A stretch of 37,483 bases of DNA from a virus. Each line of letters begins with the position of its first letter. The first letter of the stretch is position 1. Of this stretch, positions 13,629-20,169 are shown one piece after another. The notes under the pieces were generated by a model that saw only the letters and a list, made by a program, of their open reading frames with translations, was not told where the DNA came from and did no database searches. Location: IMG/VR virus record IMGVR_UViG_3300045241_000122, positions 1 through 37,483 of that record. The stretch is one strand, 5' to 3'. Both the position numbers and the translations under genes were made by a program.

Positions 13629-14629
13629 ACCAAGCCGCCGCCGCCGAGCGCCCGAACGAAATCGCCGTCATTCGCCACGAGTTGGCCGGCATGACCGAGC
13701 AATTCAAATCCGCTTTGCCGGCGCATATACCCGTGGAGCGTTTCGTTCGTGTGGTGATGACGGCGCTGCAGAACAATCCCGACCTCGTGCGCAAGTGCAG
13801 CCGGCGGTCGCTGTGGAATTCGGCGATGAAGGCCGCGCAGGACGGCCTTTTGCCGGACGGCCGCGAGGGCGCGATCGTCGAATACGGCGGCGAGGCCCAA
13901 TGGCTGCCAATGATCGCCGGGCTTCGCAAGAAGGCCCGCAACTCGGGCGAAATCGCGACGTGGGATGCCCAGGTCGTGCATGCGAAGGACGCCTTCGAAT
14001 TCGAGCTGGGCGACGAGCCTTACATCAGGCATCGACCTTGCCTCGACGAGGAGCCCGGCCAGGTGATTGCGGCCTACAGCGTCGCAGTGCTCAAGAGCGG
14101 CGAGAAGTCCCGTGAGGTCATGTCGATTGCCGCCATCGAAAAGGTCCGCGCGCGCTCGCGCGCCAAGAAGGGCGGCCCGTGGTTTTCGGATTTTGAAGAA
14201 ATGTGCAGGAAGACCGTCGCGCGCCGGCATAGCAAAGTCCTGCCGACATCGACAGACCTCGACGATCTCCTGCGCCGCGACGATGACCTGTATGACATGA
14301 AAGGCGCGGGCGACGCCGCCATCGCCGGCGGAGACAAGCACAAAACGCTCGCCGGCCGCCTCGACGCATTGGCGGGGCCAGTCCGAGAAACCGCCCTGGC
14401 ATTTCGGGAACACCGCCAGGACGGCGACGAAGGGGCGGGCGCATCAGAGGCTCCAACGCCCGCCCCCGCACAGAATTCCGCTGCGGACGTTCAGCCGCCT
14501 GCAGCGGCGCAGGCCGCGGGCTCGCCGAGCCCGGCGAAGACGCCCGCGGCCGAACCAGAGGCGCGTGCATACCGGTCGGGAACCGGTGGCGCGCGCCTCT
14601 CTGATGTCTCGGACGTAGGGGGGAAATGA
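13625..14629 (+). CDS. recT: RecT-family single-strand annealing protein
   Basis: A 334-residue annealase. Residues 1-225 carry the RecT fold: RFVRVVMTALQNNPDLVRKC, SLWNSAMKAAQDGLLPDGRE, QWLPMIAGLRKKARNSGEIA and FEEMCRKTVARRHSKVLP, all in canonical order. After about 250 the protein is an Ala/Pro-rich low-complexity tail, as in several phage RecT proteins. The start at 13625 is fixed by the ATGA overlap with the preceding gene. It pairs with the YqaJ nuclease for Red-like recombination and end processing of phage DNA. Confidence 0.9.
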   Translation: MNQAAAAERPNEIAVIRHELAGMTEQFKSALPAHIPVERFVRVVMTALQNNPDLVRKCSRRSLWNSAMKAAQDGLLPDGREGAIVEYGGEAQWLPMIAGLRKKARNSGEIATWDAQVVHAKDAFEFELGDEPYIRHRPCLDEEPGQVIAAYSVAVLKSGEKSREVMSIAAIEKVRARSRAKKGGPWFSDFEEMCRKTVARRHSKVLPTSTDLDDLLRRDDDLYDMKGAGDAAIAGGDKHKTLAGRLDALAGPVRETALAFREHRQDGDEGAGASEAPTPAPAQNSAADVQPPAAAQAAGSPSPAKTPAAEPEARAYRSGTGGARLSDVSDVGGK

Positions 14630-14633
14630 TCCC

Positions 14634-15209
14634 ATGAAGTCGATGGCAGTGGCCGAAGGCCGCAAGATCGCCCGCCCGCTCAAAGTGCTCGTCCCTATGA
14701 TCCAGAGCGAGTTGCAGCAGGGCAATACCGCCGGTCGCGAACACTACAGGCGCGCCGGAGAGATGCTGCTTGAGGCCAGAGAACAGTGTTCCAACTTCGG
14801 CCGATGGTTGAAGGACAACTTCGATCTGAGCCGCGCTACCGCTTACGCCTATATGCGATGGGCTCAATTGTCTAGTGGGCCTAGACAAGGTGGCCCTACC
14901 AGTCTGCAAGAGATGACTGGCGCCACCGAACGCCGCCGCGAGGAGCGCCAATCCAAGCAGCAACAAGCTTTCCGTCGCATTCTGCGCGATGTGGATGTGG
15001 CACGCGACGATTTTGTGAAAGAGCGACAAGCCCGCGAGGAGGAAGTCCGATTGCATCGCGAGCTTGCCGAACAACTTGTCGATGCCGGCTACCGCGCATT
15101 GGCCACACGTCTACATCCGGATCGCGGCGGATCGAAAGACGCAATGATGCGGCTCAACCGTGTCCGCGATGAACTGAAGCAAATCGCTCAATCGAGGAGA
15201 TATATCTAA
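14634..15209 (+). CDS. Protein with N-terminal DUF3102-like region and C-terminal J-domain-like HPD motif
   Basis: A 191-residue protein. Residues 30-78 (REHYRRAGEMLLEAREQCSN then FGRWLKDNFDLSRATAYAYM) match the pattern of DUF3102-like phage proteins. After a charged coiled coil (95-150), the last 45 residues read LVDAGYRALATRLHPDRGGS followed by KDAMMRLNRVRDELKQ: a helix, HPD loop and helix as in the DnaJ J-domain. This suggests an interface with host DnaK, as phages and plasmids use in replication. The J-domain is truncated or minimal (helices II-III only); helix I may be the preceding coil. The start at 14634 follows RecT by four bases. Confidence 0.65.
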   Translation: MKSMAVAEGRKIARPLKVLVPMIQSELQQGNTAGREHYRRAGEMLLEAREQCSNFGRWLKDNFDLSRATAYAYMRWAQLSSGPRQGGPTSLQEMTGATERRREERQSKQQQAFRRILRDVDVARDDFVKERQAREEEVRLHRELAEQLVDAGYRALATRLHPDRGGSKDAMMRLNRVRDELKQIAQSRRYI

Positions 15210-15446
15210 ATGAGTACTGCCATAGCATCAAAGCCTGCCAGCGTAATGCGCACCTATACGCAGCAGGTCCGCGACCACACTTCGGCAATGGCGCGCATCC
15301 AGGATCAGTATTTCGCTACGCTCAAACGCGCCGAGGCCCAATACTTTGATGGTGTCAAACGCATCACCGAAGAAGTTATGCGCGAGACAGAGCCAGTCGC
15401 AGAAGCGGCGGGAAAGGCAGAAGCACAAGCGACAGCGGCGGAATGA
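15210..15446 (+). CDS. Small coiled-coil protein
   Basis: A 78-residue protein starting immediately after the J-domain gene. Hydrophilic; residues 15-70 are predicted helical (YTQQVRDHTSAMARIQDQYF then GVKRITEEVMRETEPVAEAA). No motif. Followed within four bases by a strong terminator, so it may be the last gene of the strongly transcribed part of the operon. Confidence 0.6.
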   Translation: MSTAIASKPASVMRTYTQQVRDHTSAMARIQDQYFATLKRAEAQYFDGVKRITEEVMRETEPVAEAAGKAEAQATAAE

Positions 15447-15449
15447 ACC

Positions 15450-15489
15450 ATGGCGCGCCAACGGCAGGCCGAGAAGCGCGCCATTTTTT
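15450..15489 (+). terminator. Rho-independent terminator within the rightward operon
   Basis: Perfect 9-bp stem (ATGGCGCGC, 15450-15458, with GCGCGCCAT, 15476-15484), a 17-base loop and a run of six T (15484-15489). It follows the stop at 15446 by three bases and precedes the next gene by 14. It would separate the exo/recT genes from the distal small genes unless transcription is antiterminated. Confidence 0.75.
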
Positions 15490-15503
15490 CATAGAGTATA
15501 GCC

Positions 15504-15692
15504 ATGACCAACATCCCCCGCGCCAGGATCGAGCTGATGCGAATTGCGCGGTCGCTGACTTTCGTCGATCCCGGCACGGCGCGCCGCATCGAGATAGTCG
15601 TCGAGGAGTATTTGGATGGCGGCGATTACGACGCTTCTGCAGGAAATGGAAATGACCTCTTCACGGCGATGGTGGAAGCGGGGGCAGATTGA
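15504..15692 (+). CDS. Small hypothetical protein
   Basis: A 62-residue acidic helical protein (IPRARIELMRIARSLTFVDP then GTARRIEIVVEEYLDGGDYD). It starts just after the terminator at 15450-15489 and its stop overlaps the next ATG (TGATG). No family recognised. Confidence 0.55.
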   Translation: MTNIPRARIELMRIARSLTFVDPGTARRIEIVVEEYLDGGDYDASAGNGNDLFTAMVEAGAD

Positions 15693-15922
15693 TGGGCATC
15701 AAGCACGTGGCAATCCCGTTCGGTGCTCGCTTCGGGCGGCTGCACGCGCAGGCGCGGACCTTCGGCGATAAAAGGGGCGCGCGATACACGTTTCGATGCG
15801 AGTGCGGGAACACGATCGTCGCCCACGCAGTCGACGTGCGCCGCGGCCAGCGAAAGACGTGCGGCTGTTTCTTGCGCTATCGGACCAAGCCGCCGGTGCC
15901 GCTGCCGGACAAGACACCATGA
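15692..15922 (+). CDS. Small zinc-ribbon-like protein
   Basis: A 76-residue basic protein with four cysteines in a ribbon arrangement: FRCECGN (C-x-C), then a beta-like VVAHAVDVRRGQ-type segment and KTCGCFL (C-x-C). This pattern with FGRLHAQ and RYTFRCECGN resembles the small DNA-binding ribbon of phage HNH/AP2-associated proteins. ATG at 15692 overlaps the previous stop; its own stop overlaps the next ATG (ATGA, 15919-15922). Zinc binding is inferred from spacing only. Confidence 0.6.
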   Translation: MGIKHVAIPFGARFGRLHAQARTFGDKRGARYTFRCECGNTIVAHAVDVRRGQRKTCGCFLRYRTKPPVPLPDKTP

Positions 15923-16365
15923 GCAGCGACACCGACACCATTCCTGTGCCGTGCAACGGCTGCCGCGCGTGCTGCCGCCATGAGCTGGTGGTGGTCGTGC
16001 CCGAGGCCGGCGACGATCCGGCGAGCTATGACACCGAGGTGATCCAAGGCCTCACCGTCCTGCGCCAGCGGCCGAATGGTGATTGCATCTATCTCGATAA
16101 TCTCGGCTGCACCATCCATGATCGTGCGCCGGCGATCTGCCGGCGGTTCGATTGCCGGCGTTATTTCCTCTCGATGCACCGCAACGAGCGCCGTGCGATC
16201 GCGCGGCTCAACAGCGCCAAGGAGCCGCTGTTCGAGGCGGCCCGCGCTCGGCTGCATACGCTCACCATGGCCGAGCGCGACGAAGCGATCAGGCATCGTC
16301 GGCCAAGTCACCCGATCACGGCGCAGACGGCCAAATGGCTCAAGCCGAAGGAGGCCACGTCATGA
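15919..16365 (+). CDS. YkgJ-family Cys-cluster protein, copy 1 (CxxCxxCC)
   Basis: A 148-residue protein with the YkgJ signature: VPCNGCRACCRH near the N-terminus, then GDCIYLDNLGCTIHDRAPAI and CRRFDCRRYF, giving eight conserved cysteines. YkgJ proteins are annotated as zinc/iron-chelating; their role in phages is unknown. Two more members lie at 21009-21560 and 30516-30944. The C-terminal 60 residues are helical and basic. The ATG overlaps the previous stop (ATGA). Confidence 0.8.
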   Translation: MSSDTDTIPVPCNGCRACCRHELVVVVPEAGDDPASYDTEVIQGLTVLRQRPNGDCIYLDNLGCTIHDRAPAICRRFDCRRYFLSMHRNERRAIARLNSAKEPLFEAARARLHTLTMAERDEAIRHRRPSHPITAQTAKWLKPKEATS

Positions 16366-16418
16366 GCATTTCGATCACGGCGCTCGGCTTCAAATACCAG
16401 GCCGAGGGCATCGATTGA
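16362..16418 (+). CDS. Possible 18-residue peptide in the overlap chain
   Basis: ATG 16362 overlaps the stop of the YkgJ-like gene (ATGA) and the stop TGA 16416-16418 overlaps the TTG start of the next gene (TTGA). The peptide is MSISITALGFKYQAEGID. Its only support is that both ends fit the four-base overlap pattern of this operon; it may serve only to carry ribosomes to the next start. Confidence 0.3.
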   Translation: MSISITALGFKYQAEGID

Positions 16419-16588
16419 CGACGGTCAAAACGTTCTTCGAGTTCGTCGGATTGCTGGTCACCGGGGTCGCGATGGTCGCCACGCTTGCGGTTCTGCAGAT
16501 TGCGACGCTCAAGAGAATGCACCGCCGCCGAGGTTTGAAGCATGCCAACAAAAAAATCGGCCAGACGAAAGCGGGTAACCGAGGCTGA
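16415..16588 (+). CDS. Small single-span membrane protein, TTG start
   Basis: A 57-residue protein read from TTG 16415: a short amphipathic start (TTVKTFFEF), one membrane span (VGLLVTGVAMVATLAVLQIA, about residues 11-30) and a strongly basic tail (KRMHRRRGLKHANKKIG). N-out, C-in by the positive-inside rule. No ATG is available before the span. It overlaps the following gene by 47 bases in another frame. Function unknown. Confidence 0.5.
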   Translation: MTTVKTFFEFVGLLVTGVAMVATLAVLQIATLKRMHRRRGLKHANKKIGQTKAGNRG

Positions 16589-16820
16589 AATCTGGGCAGC
16601 CTTTGTCGTAGTCTACGCCAAGCGCGGATATGTCGATTTTGATGATCCTCCAGATTGGGATCCGAAATTACTCAGGGCTCTCGGTGAGGTGATGGCTACC
16701 AATTTTGCTTTGAATGTCGATTGCAGTATGTCTGGAGTTCCAGTGAAAACACTTCGGAAGATGTGTTTTGCTCATTTCAAGAGTTATGTTGGCAAATCTG
16801 CGTCCGCGAAAGGGCCATGA
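16542..16820 (+). CDS. Small hypothetical protein
   Basis: A 92-residue protein with a basic start (MPTKKSARRKRVTEAEIWAA) and a helical remainder (DPKLLRALGEVMATNFALNV). Base composition is more AT-rich than its neighbours, hinting at separate acquisition. Stop overlaps the next ATG (ATGA). No family recognised. Confidence 0.55.
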   Translation: MPTKKSARRKRVTEAEIWAAFVVVYAKRGYVDFDDPPDWDPKLLRALGEVMATNFALNVDCSMSGVPVKTLRKMCFAHFKSYVGKSASAKGP

Positions 16821-17014
16821 AAACCGCCGTCATTGATTACACGAACTGGCGCGGCGAGCGCCGCAATCGGCGCATCCGGCCGACGGGGCTGGCGTACACG
16901 TCGAACGAATATCACGCACAGCCGTGCTGGATGGTGCTCGCGCGCGACCTCGACATCAACGAGGACAGAACATACGCGCTGCAGAATATCCATCGTTGGG
17001 AGGAGACCGAGTGA
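16817..17014 (+). CDS. Small WYL-like beta-barrel protein
   Basis: A 65-residue protein resembling a single WYL-type Sm-like module: VIDYTNWRGERRNRRIRPTG, SNEYHAQPCWMVLARDLDIN, then RTYALQNIHRW. WYL domains bind nucleic acids or ligands in regulators of phage defence; here the module stands alone with no HTH. ATGA overlap at 16817 and TGATG overlap with the next gene at 17014. Assignment is by pattern and moderate. Confidence 0.6.
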   Translation: MKTAVIDYTNWRGERRNRRIRPTGLAYTSNEYHAQPCWMVLARDLDINEDRTYALQNIHRWEETE

Positions 17015-17295
17015 TGCATACGAAAGATTTCCTCGCGCAGGAGCTTCGCGCCGCCGGCCTTCACGAGATGGCCGAGCTAGCCGCCAACGGGTTTTATCAT
17101 GATTTCGAAAGTCCGCTGGCGCTGCCGGAGACGCAGCTCGATCGCGACCTGTTCGCGGCCGGCACGCCCGAGGCGATGGCGCTGCGCAAGCGGCACCATA
17201 ACGGCGAATTCGATGCATCGGTCGAGGAGAGCGAGGCGTGGGCCGCCAGCGCCGACGGGCGCGAGGCCATCAACAAGCTCATTCGCGGGGAGTAA
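17014..17295 (+). CDS. Small hypothetical acidic protein
   Basis: A 93-residue helical protein (FLAQELRAAGLHEMAELAAN near the start; EAMALRKRHHNGEFDASVEE later). Negatively charged, no cysteines. It follows the WYL-like gene with a TGATG overlap and is seven bases ahead of the next gene. No family recognised. Confidence 0.55.
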   Translation: MHTKDFLAQELRAAGLHEMAELAANGFYHDFESPLALPETQLDRDLFAAGTPEAMALRKRHHNGEFDASVEESEAWAASADGREAINKLIRGE

Positions 17296-17301
17296 AGCAC
17301 C

Positions 17302-18018
17302 ATGAACATCCACGCATTGCGTCAGACCCTGCCGCCGCTGCCGGAGCGGATGAAACATCTGCCGCTCAACCATCAAGGTTTTCCCGTTCCATGGTTCGTT
17401 CAGTGGTTCGAGGACGGAAAACCTTGCGATACTGGCCGGGGCGAGCCTGATTTCCGCGTGATCGCCGCGCCAAAGCTCGGTACCGCTGTGCGCCAGAAAC
17501 GCTGCTGGGTCTGCGGCGGCTTTCTCGGCCGCCATCTCGCATTCGTGATCGGTCCGATGTGTGCCATCAACCGGGCGATTTCCGAGCCGCCGTCGCACCT
17601 CGAATGCGCGATCTTTTCCGCGACGGCGTGTCCGTTCCTGTCGCAGCCGCGGATGCGGAGGGACGAGAAGGATTTGCCGGACGGCAAAGCGGCGGCCGGC
17701 TTCGGCATCAAGCGCAATCCGGGCGTCGCCTGTGTGTGGGTGACGCGGAGCTTCACCACCTTCCGGCCGCAGGCTGGCGCGCCTGGCGTGCTGTTTCAGC
17801 TGGGCGAACCGGAAGAGGTTCTTTGGTTCGCGCACGGCCGGGCGGCAACCCGCGAGGAGGTCATGGCGTCAATCAACAGCGGCTATCCGGCGCTGCTCGA
17901 GATCGCGGCGCAGGAGGGGTCCGAGGCTGTTCGCGCACTTGATCAGTACCGCAAGCGCGCCATGCCGCTGCTGCCGAAGGAGGGGGCGCATGACGCCACG
18001 GAGCAGGAGCAGGGATGA
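17302..18018 (+). CDS. Hypothetical phage protein with CWVCG motif
   Basis: A 238-residue protein. Its middle carries KRCWVCGGFLGRHLAFVIGP, MCAINRAISEPPSHLECAIF and SATACPFLSQPRMRR, with five cysteines and a conserved-looking EPPSH motif; this architecture is common in rhizobial prophages but has no assigned function. The C-terminal 60 residues are helical. The N-terminal MNIHALRQTLPPLPERMKHL is probably the true start (seven bases after the previous stop). Metal or nucleotide binding is possible, not shown. Confidence 0.65.
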   Translation: MNIHALRQTLPPLPERMKHLPLNHQGFPVPWFVQWFEDGKPCDTGRGEPDFRVIAAPKLGTAVRQKRCWVCGGFLGRHLAFVIGPMCAINRAISEPPSHLECAIFSATACPFLSQPRMRRDEKDLPDGKAAAGFGIKRNPGVACVWVTRSFTTFRPQAGAPGVLFQLGEPEEVLWFAHGRAATREEVMASINSGYPALLEIAAQEGSEAVRALDQYRKRAMPLLPKEGAHDATEQEQG

Positions 18019-18281
18019 AAACCCACGAGCTGAAATCCTGGCCGGATTTCTTCGAGCCGGTATTCAACGGGAGCAAGACATTCGAGCTTCGGGTTGACGA
18101 TCGGCACTTCGCCGTCGGCGACGTGCTCCACCTGCGGGAATGGGACGATCGGGCCGGGAAGTACACCGGCCGCGAGCTGCGCAGAACGATCACTTGCGTC
18201 CTGGCCGGCATCGGCGGCGGCGCCATCGCGCCGGTGCGCGGGCTAAGCCGCGGTTATGCGATCCTGTCGCTGGCGCCATGA
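18015..18281 (+). CDS. DUF3850 (ASCH/PUA-like) protein
   Basis: An 88-residue protein with the full DUF3850 pattern: HELKSWPDFFEPVFNGSKTF, ELRVDDRHFAVGDVLHLREW, GRELRRTITCVLAG and YAILSL at the end. The fold is ASCH/PUA-like and probably binds RNA or modified nucleotides. Normal family length. ATGA overlap with the previous gene and with the next (18278-18281). Confidence 0.85.
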   Translation: MKTHELKSWPDFFEPVFNGSKTFELRVDDRHFAVGDVLHLREWDDRAGKYTGRELRRTITCVLAGIGGGAIAPVRGLSRGYAILSLAP

Positions 18282-18436
18282 TATGCGACGATTGCCGGCC
18301 AATGATGCGAGGGCCATGGTTGGAGGTCCGGGACAGGAAGGCGGGATGCGGGGCCGGCAAATGGTGTGGTTTGACCGTCACAATGCCGCCGATCCACCCA
18401 AACCGTGAGGCTTCGACAAACGCTCAGCCGGAATGA
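18278..18436 (+). CDS. 52-residue Cys-rich protein
   Basis: Short frame from ATG 18278 (ATGA overlap with the DUF3850 gene) to TGA 18434-18436. It has C-x2-C at residues 3-6 (MICDDCRPMM) and two further cysteines (AGCGAGKWCGL), which could make a small zinc site. The stop is followed at once by operator D and then xis, so this is the last gene of the rightward operon. Confidence 0.5.
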   Translation: MICDDCRPMMRGPWLEVRDRKAGCGAGKWCGLTVTMPPIHPNREASTNAQPE

Positions 18437-18440
18437 CTCG

Positions 18441-18455
18441 TAAAGCTGGGCTTTA
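18441..18455. promoter_or_regulatory. Operator D, perfect palindrome ahead of xis
   Basis: TAAAGC-TGG-GCTTTA: exact 6-3-6 inverted repeat, followed by TAACC. It merges into a TATAAC hexamer (18453-18458) that could act as a -10 for xis/int. The xis ATG is at 18482. It is the most symmetrical copy of the dispersed motif. Confidence 0.55.
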
Positions 18456-18481
18456 TAACCGCGTTCAAAAGGATTAAACCC

Positions 18482-18808
18482 ATGACGGGCACCCTGAAGA
18501 CGCCCCGCGAGGCCGCCGAGCGGCTTGGCGTTTCGGTCAAAACCATCATAGGGCTGGTCGACGATGGTGCGTTGCGATTTGTCGATGTGGGCCGGGGCAA
18601 GGTCAAGCGCCGACTCAAGTTCAGAGATGAATATCTCGACGAATTCGTCGCCGACCGCTCGCGCAAGGAACCACCGCCATGTCGGTCAGGCTACGCCCCA
18701 AATATTCACCCTATTACCAATTCGAGTTCGAAATCGACGGTCGCCCATTTTCGGGCTCAACGAAATGCAGGAACCGGCGCGAGGCCGAAAGGTTCGAAGC
18801 CGACCTAA
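18482..18808 (+). CDS. xis: Excisionase-like MerR-type HTH protein
   Basis: A 108-residue protein whose first 60 residues are a winged-helix/MerR-like HTH_17 domain (TPREAAERLGVSVKTIIGLV then DDGALRFVDVGRGKVKRRLK, RDEYLDEFV), typical of phage excisionases. The last about 45 residues are read out of frame across the integrase 5' end (130-base overlap), look unconstrained, and exceed the usual 60-75 residue length. It should direct Int toward excision and bend attP DNA. Operator D precedes it, placing excision under the phage repressor. Confidence 0.75.
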   Translation: MTGTLKTPREAAERLGVSVKTIIGLVDDGALRFVDVGRGKVKRRLKFRDEYLDEFVADRSRKEPPPCRSGYAPNIHPITNSSSKSTVAHFRAQRNAGTGARPKGSKPT

Positions 18809-19866
18809 AGGCCAAGATTCGCCAGGACAATGAAAAGGCCAGGGCCGCCGGCAGGGTGCCGCTTCGCCTCGGCGATCTGCGCGAACGCTATTGGCAGGCG
18901 ATCGGCCAGCACCATGCCGGCGCCGGCAACACCAAGCGCCTGCTCGATGTCGTGGTCGGCTTCCTCGGCGCCGACAAGCTGATTACCGATATCACCGGCG
19001 ACGATGTCGACCGCCTCGTCAACATGCGGGCAACGACCCGCGTGCGCGGCGAGTTGCTCAAACCGGCGACCGTCAACGACACCACCGAGCAGCTCAAAAA
19101 GCTGTTCACCTATGCCAAGCACCTCGGGATCGTGGTGCCGAACCCGCCGACATGGCGCGCGTTCTGGAAGAAGGTCGAGCCGCGCAAGGCGCGCCGGCTC
19201 AAACCCGGCGAGGCCGCCCAACTCGCCGCCGCCATCCCCGACGACTATGCCCCCTATTTCGCATTCCTGCGGGCGACCGGCATGCGCGCCAATTGCGCGC
19301 GGCGGCTGCGCTGGGATCAGGTCGACTGGGACTGCGGCGAGATCAAGACTTTCGACAAGGGATCGGAGAACATCGACCCGATCACCGCCGCGGTGCGGGC
19401 GATCCTTTGGCCGCTGCGCGGTCACCATGATGAGTTCGTATTCACCTATGTGGCCGATCGCACCCGCACCTATCGCCTGGGAAAGAATGGCCGGGAGCGT
19501 GAGGAGGCCCGCGTCGCCGGCGAACGCTATCCGCTGACCTTCGAGGGCACCAAGACTGCGTGGCGCCGCGCGCGCGCGGCCTCGGGGGTGAAGGATTTTC
19601 GGCGCCATGATCTGCGCAGCGATTTTGGCTCGACCATGCTCTCGGCCACCGGCGACCTGGAGAAGGTGCAGCAGGCGCTCCACCACAAGAAGATCACCAC
19701 CACCGCGGCCTCTTATGCTCAGGGCACCAAGCCCGAGGTGCGGGCTGCGATCGAGGCGGCGCAGGGCGCGATCGGCGGCTGGTGCAGTTCGCCCCTTGCG
19801 GCCCCGTTACACGAAGTCGACGAAAGGTCCGGCAAAAGGTCCGGCAAACTGTCCCAGCGCAGATAG
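18679..19866 (+). CDS. int: Tyrosine integrase
   Basis: A 395-residue tyrosine recombinase. N-terminal arm-binding domain (residues 1-55), core-binding SAM-like domain (62-160), catalytic domain from about 175. Catalytic residues: Arg203 (ATGMRANCARRLRW), His310 and Arg313 (HDLRS), His336 (ALHHKKITT) and the nucleophile Tyr346 (TTAASYAQ). All are present, so it should be active. The C-terminus contains a tandem RSGK-RSGK encoded by the two left attP arm repeats. It inserts the phage at a tRNA-Pro(GGG) gene, judged from the core at 19911-19955. Confidence 0.93.
   Translation: MSVRLRPKYSPYYQFEFEIDGRPFSGSTKCRNRREAERFEADLKAKIRQDNEKARAAGRVPLRLGDLRERYWQAIGQHHAGAGNTKRLLDVVVGFLGADKLITDITGDDVDRLVNMRATTRVRGELLKPATVNDTTEQLKKLFTYAKHLGIVVPNPPTWRAFWKKVEPRKARRLKPGEAAQLAAAIPDDYAPYFAFLRATGMRANCARRLRWDQVDWDCGEIKTFDKGSENIDPITAAVRAILWPLRGHHDEFVFTYVADRTRTYRLGKNGREREEARVAGERYPLTFEGTKTAWRRARAASGVKDFRRHDLRSDFGSTMLSATGDLEKVQQALHHKKITTTAASYAQGTKPEVRAAIEAAQGAIGGWCSSPLAAPLHEVDERSGKRSGKLSQRR
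19825..19848 (+). repeat. Left-arm direct repeats of attP (two copies)
   Basis: Exact tandem of the 12-mer AGGTCCGGCAAA (19825-19836, 19837-19848), inside the last codons of int. The 10-bp heart GTCCGGCAAA recurs on the other side of the core at 20041 and 20072. Spacing and orientation fit integrase arm-type sites. Confidence 0.65.
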
Positions 19867-19910
19867 GACAGGCCTGTGGCACAAGGGCTTTTGTGATCGA
19901 GCACCTCGTC

Positions 19911-19955
19911 CTGGGGGACTGGGGGTCCCGAGTTCAAATCTCGGCGCTCCGACCA
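19911..19955 (+). other. attP: attP core: 3' half of a tRNA-Pro(GGG) gene
   Basis: The segment reads as tRNA from the anticodon loop onward: loop CTGGGGG (U33, anticodon GGG, G37), ACTGG stem strand, variable loop GGGTC, T-arm CCGAG-TTCAAAT-CTCGG (19928-19944), acceptor strand CGCTCCG, discriminator A and CCA (19953-19955). The 5' half is missing: no CGGAGCG partner exists upstream and the anticodon stem's 5' strand does not pair. This is the usual identity block that restores a host tRNA gene after integration. Not a functional tRNA gene by itself. Confidence 0.75.
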
Positions 19956-20040
19956 CTCTAAGCCATTCAAACCATGGCACAAATTGCGGTTATCGGACGC
20001 TCCAGCCACCACGAACAAATGAGAACAAATGCCCCTAAAA

Positions 20041-20092
20041 GTCCGGCAAAACCACCGGCAGAGAACGGATGGTCCGGCAAAAGTTAGGCAAA
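20041..20092 (+). repeat. Right-arm direct repeats of attP (three copies)
   Basis: GTCCGGCAAA at 20041-20050 and 20072-20081, and a degenerate GTTAGGCAAA at 20083-20092, all in the same orientation as the left pair. With the core between, the region 19825-20092 has the arm-core-arm structure of a complete attP. No gene lies in 19867-20169 apart from these sites. Confidence 0.6.
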
Positions 20093-20115
20093 AAGAACAG
20101 ACGCGAACGCGCTGG

Positions 20116-20130
20116 TAAAGCCAAGCTTGA
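20116..20130. promoter_or_regulatory. Operator E ahead of the 20.17-kb operon
   Basis: TAAAGC-CAA-GCTTGA, identical to operator A over all 15 bases. It precedes the gene starting at 20170 and is followed by a second palindrome at 20133. Confidence 0.55.
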
Positions 20131-20132
20131 AC

Positions 20133-20149
20133 CGCCATAAGTTATGGCG
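20133..20149. promoter_or_regulatory. 17-bp palindrome next to operator E
   Basis: CGCCATAA-G-TTATGGCG: perfect 8-bp arms around one base. It lies between operator E and the GAGGAGG ribosome site of the 20170 gene. Possible second regulator site or a leader hairpin. Confidence 0.4.
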
Positions 20150-20169
20150 CACATCAGAGGAGGCACTAC

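Noticed and set aside
13451-15074. Leftward frames of about 320 codons opposite recT and the J-domain gene
   Set aside because: No motifs and they overlap well-supported rightward genes across their whole length.
15443-15655. A 70-codon rightward frame with an ATGA start overlap
   Set aside because: It runs through the terminator and then out of frame across the better-supported 15504-15692 gene.
19876-19955. A complete tRNA gene at the attachment site
   Set aside because: Only the anticodon loop and 3' half fold; the 5' acceptor strand and the 5' anticodon-stem strand are absent.
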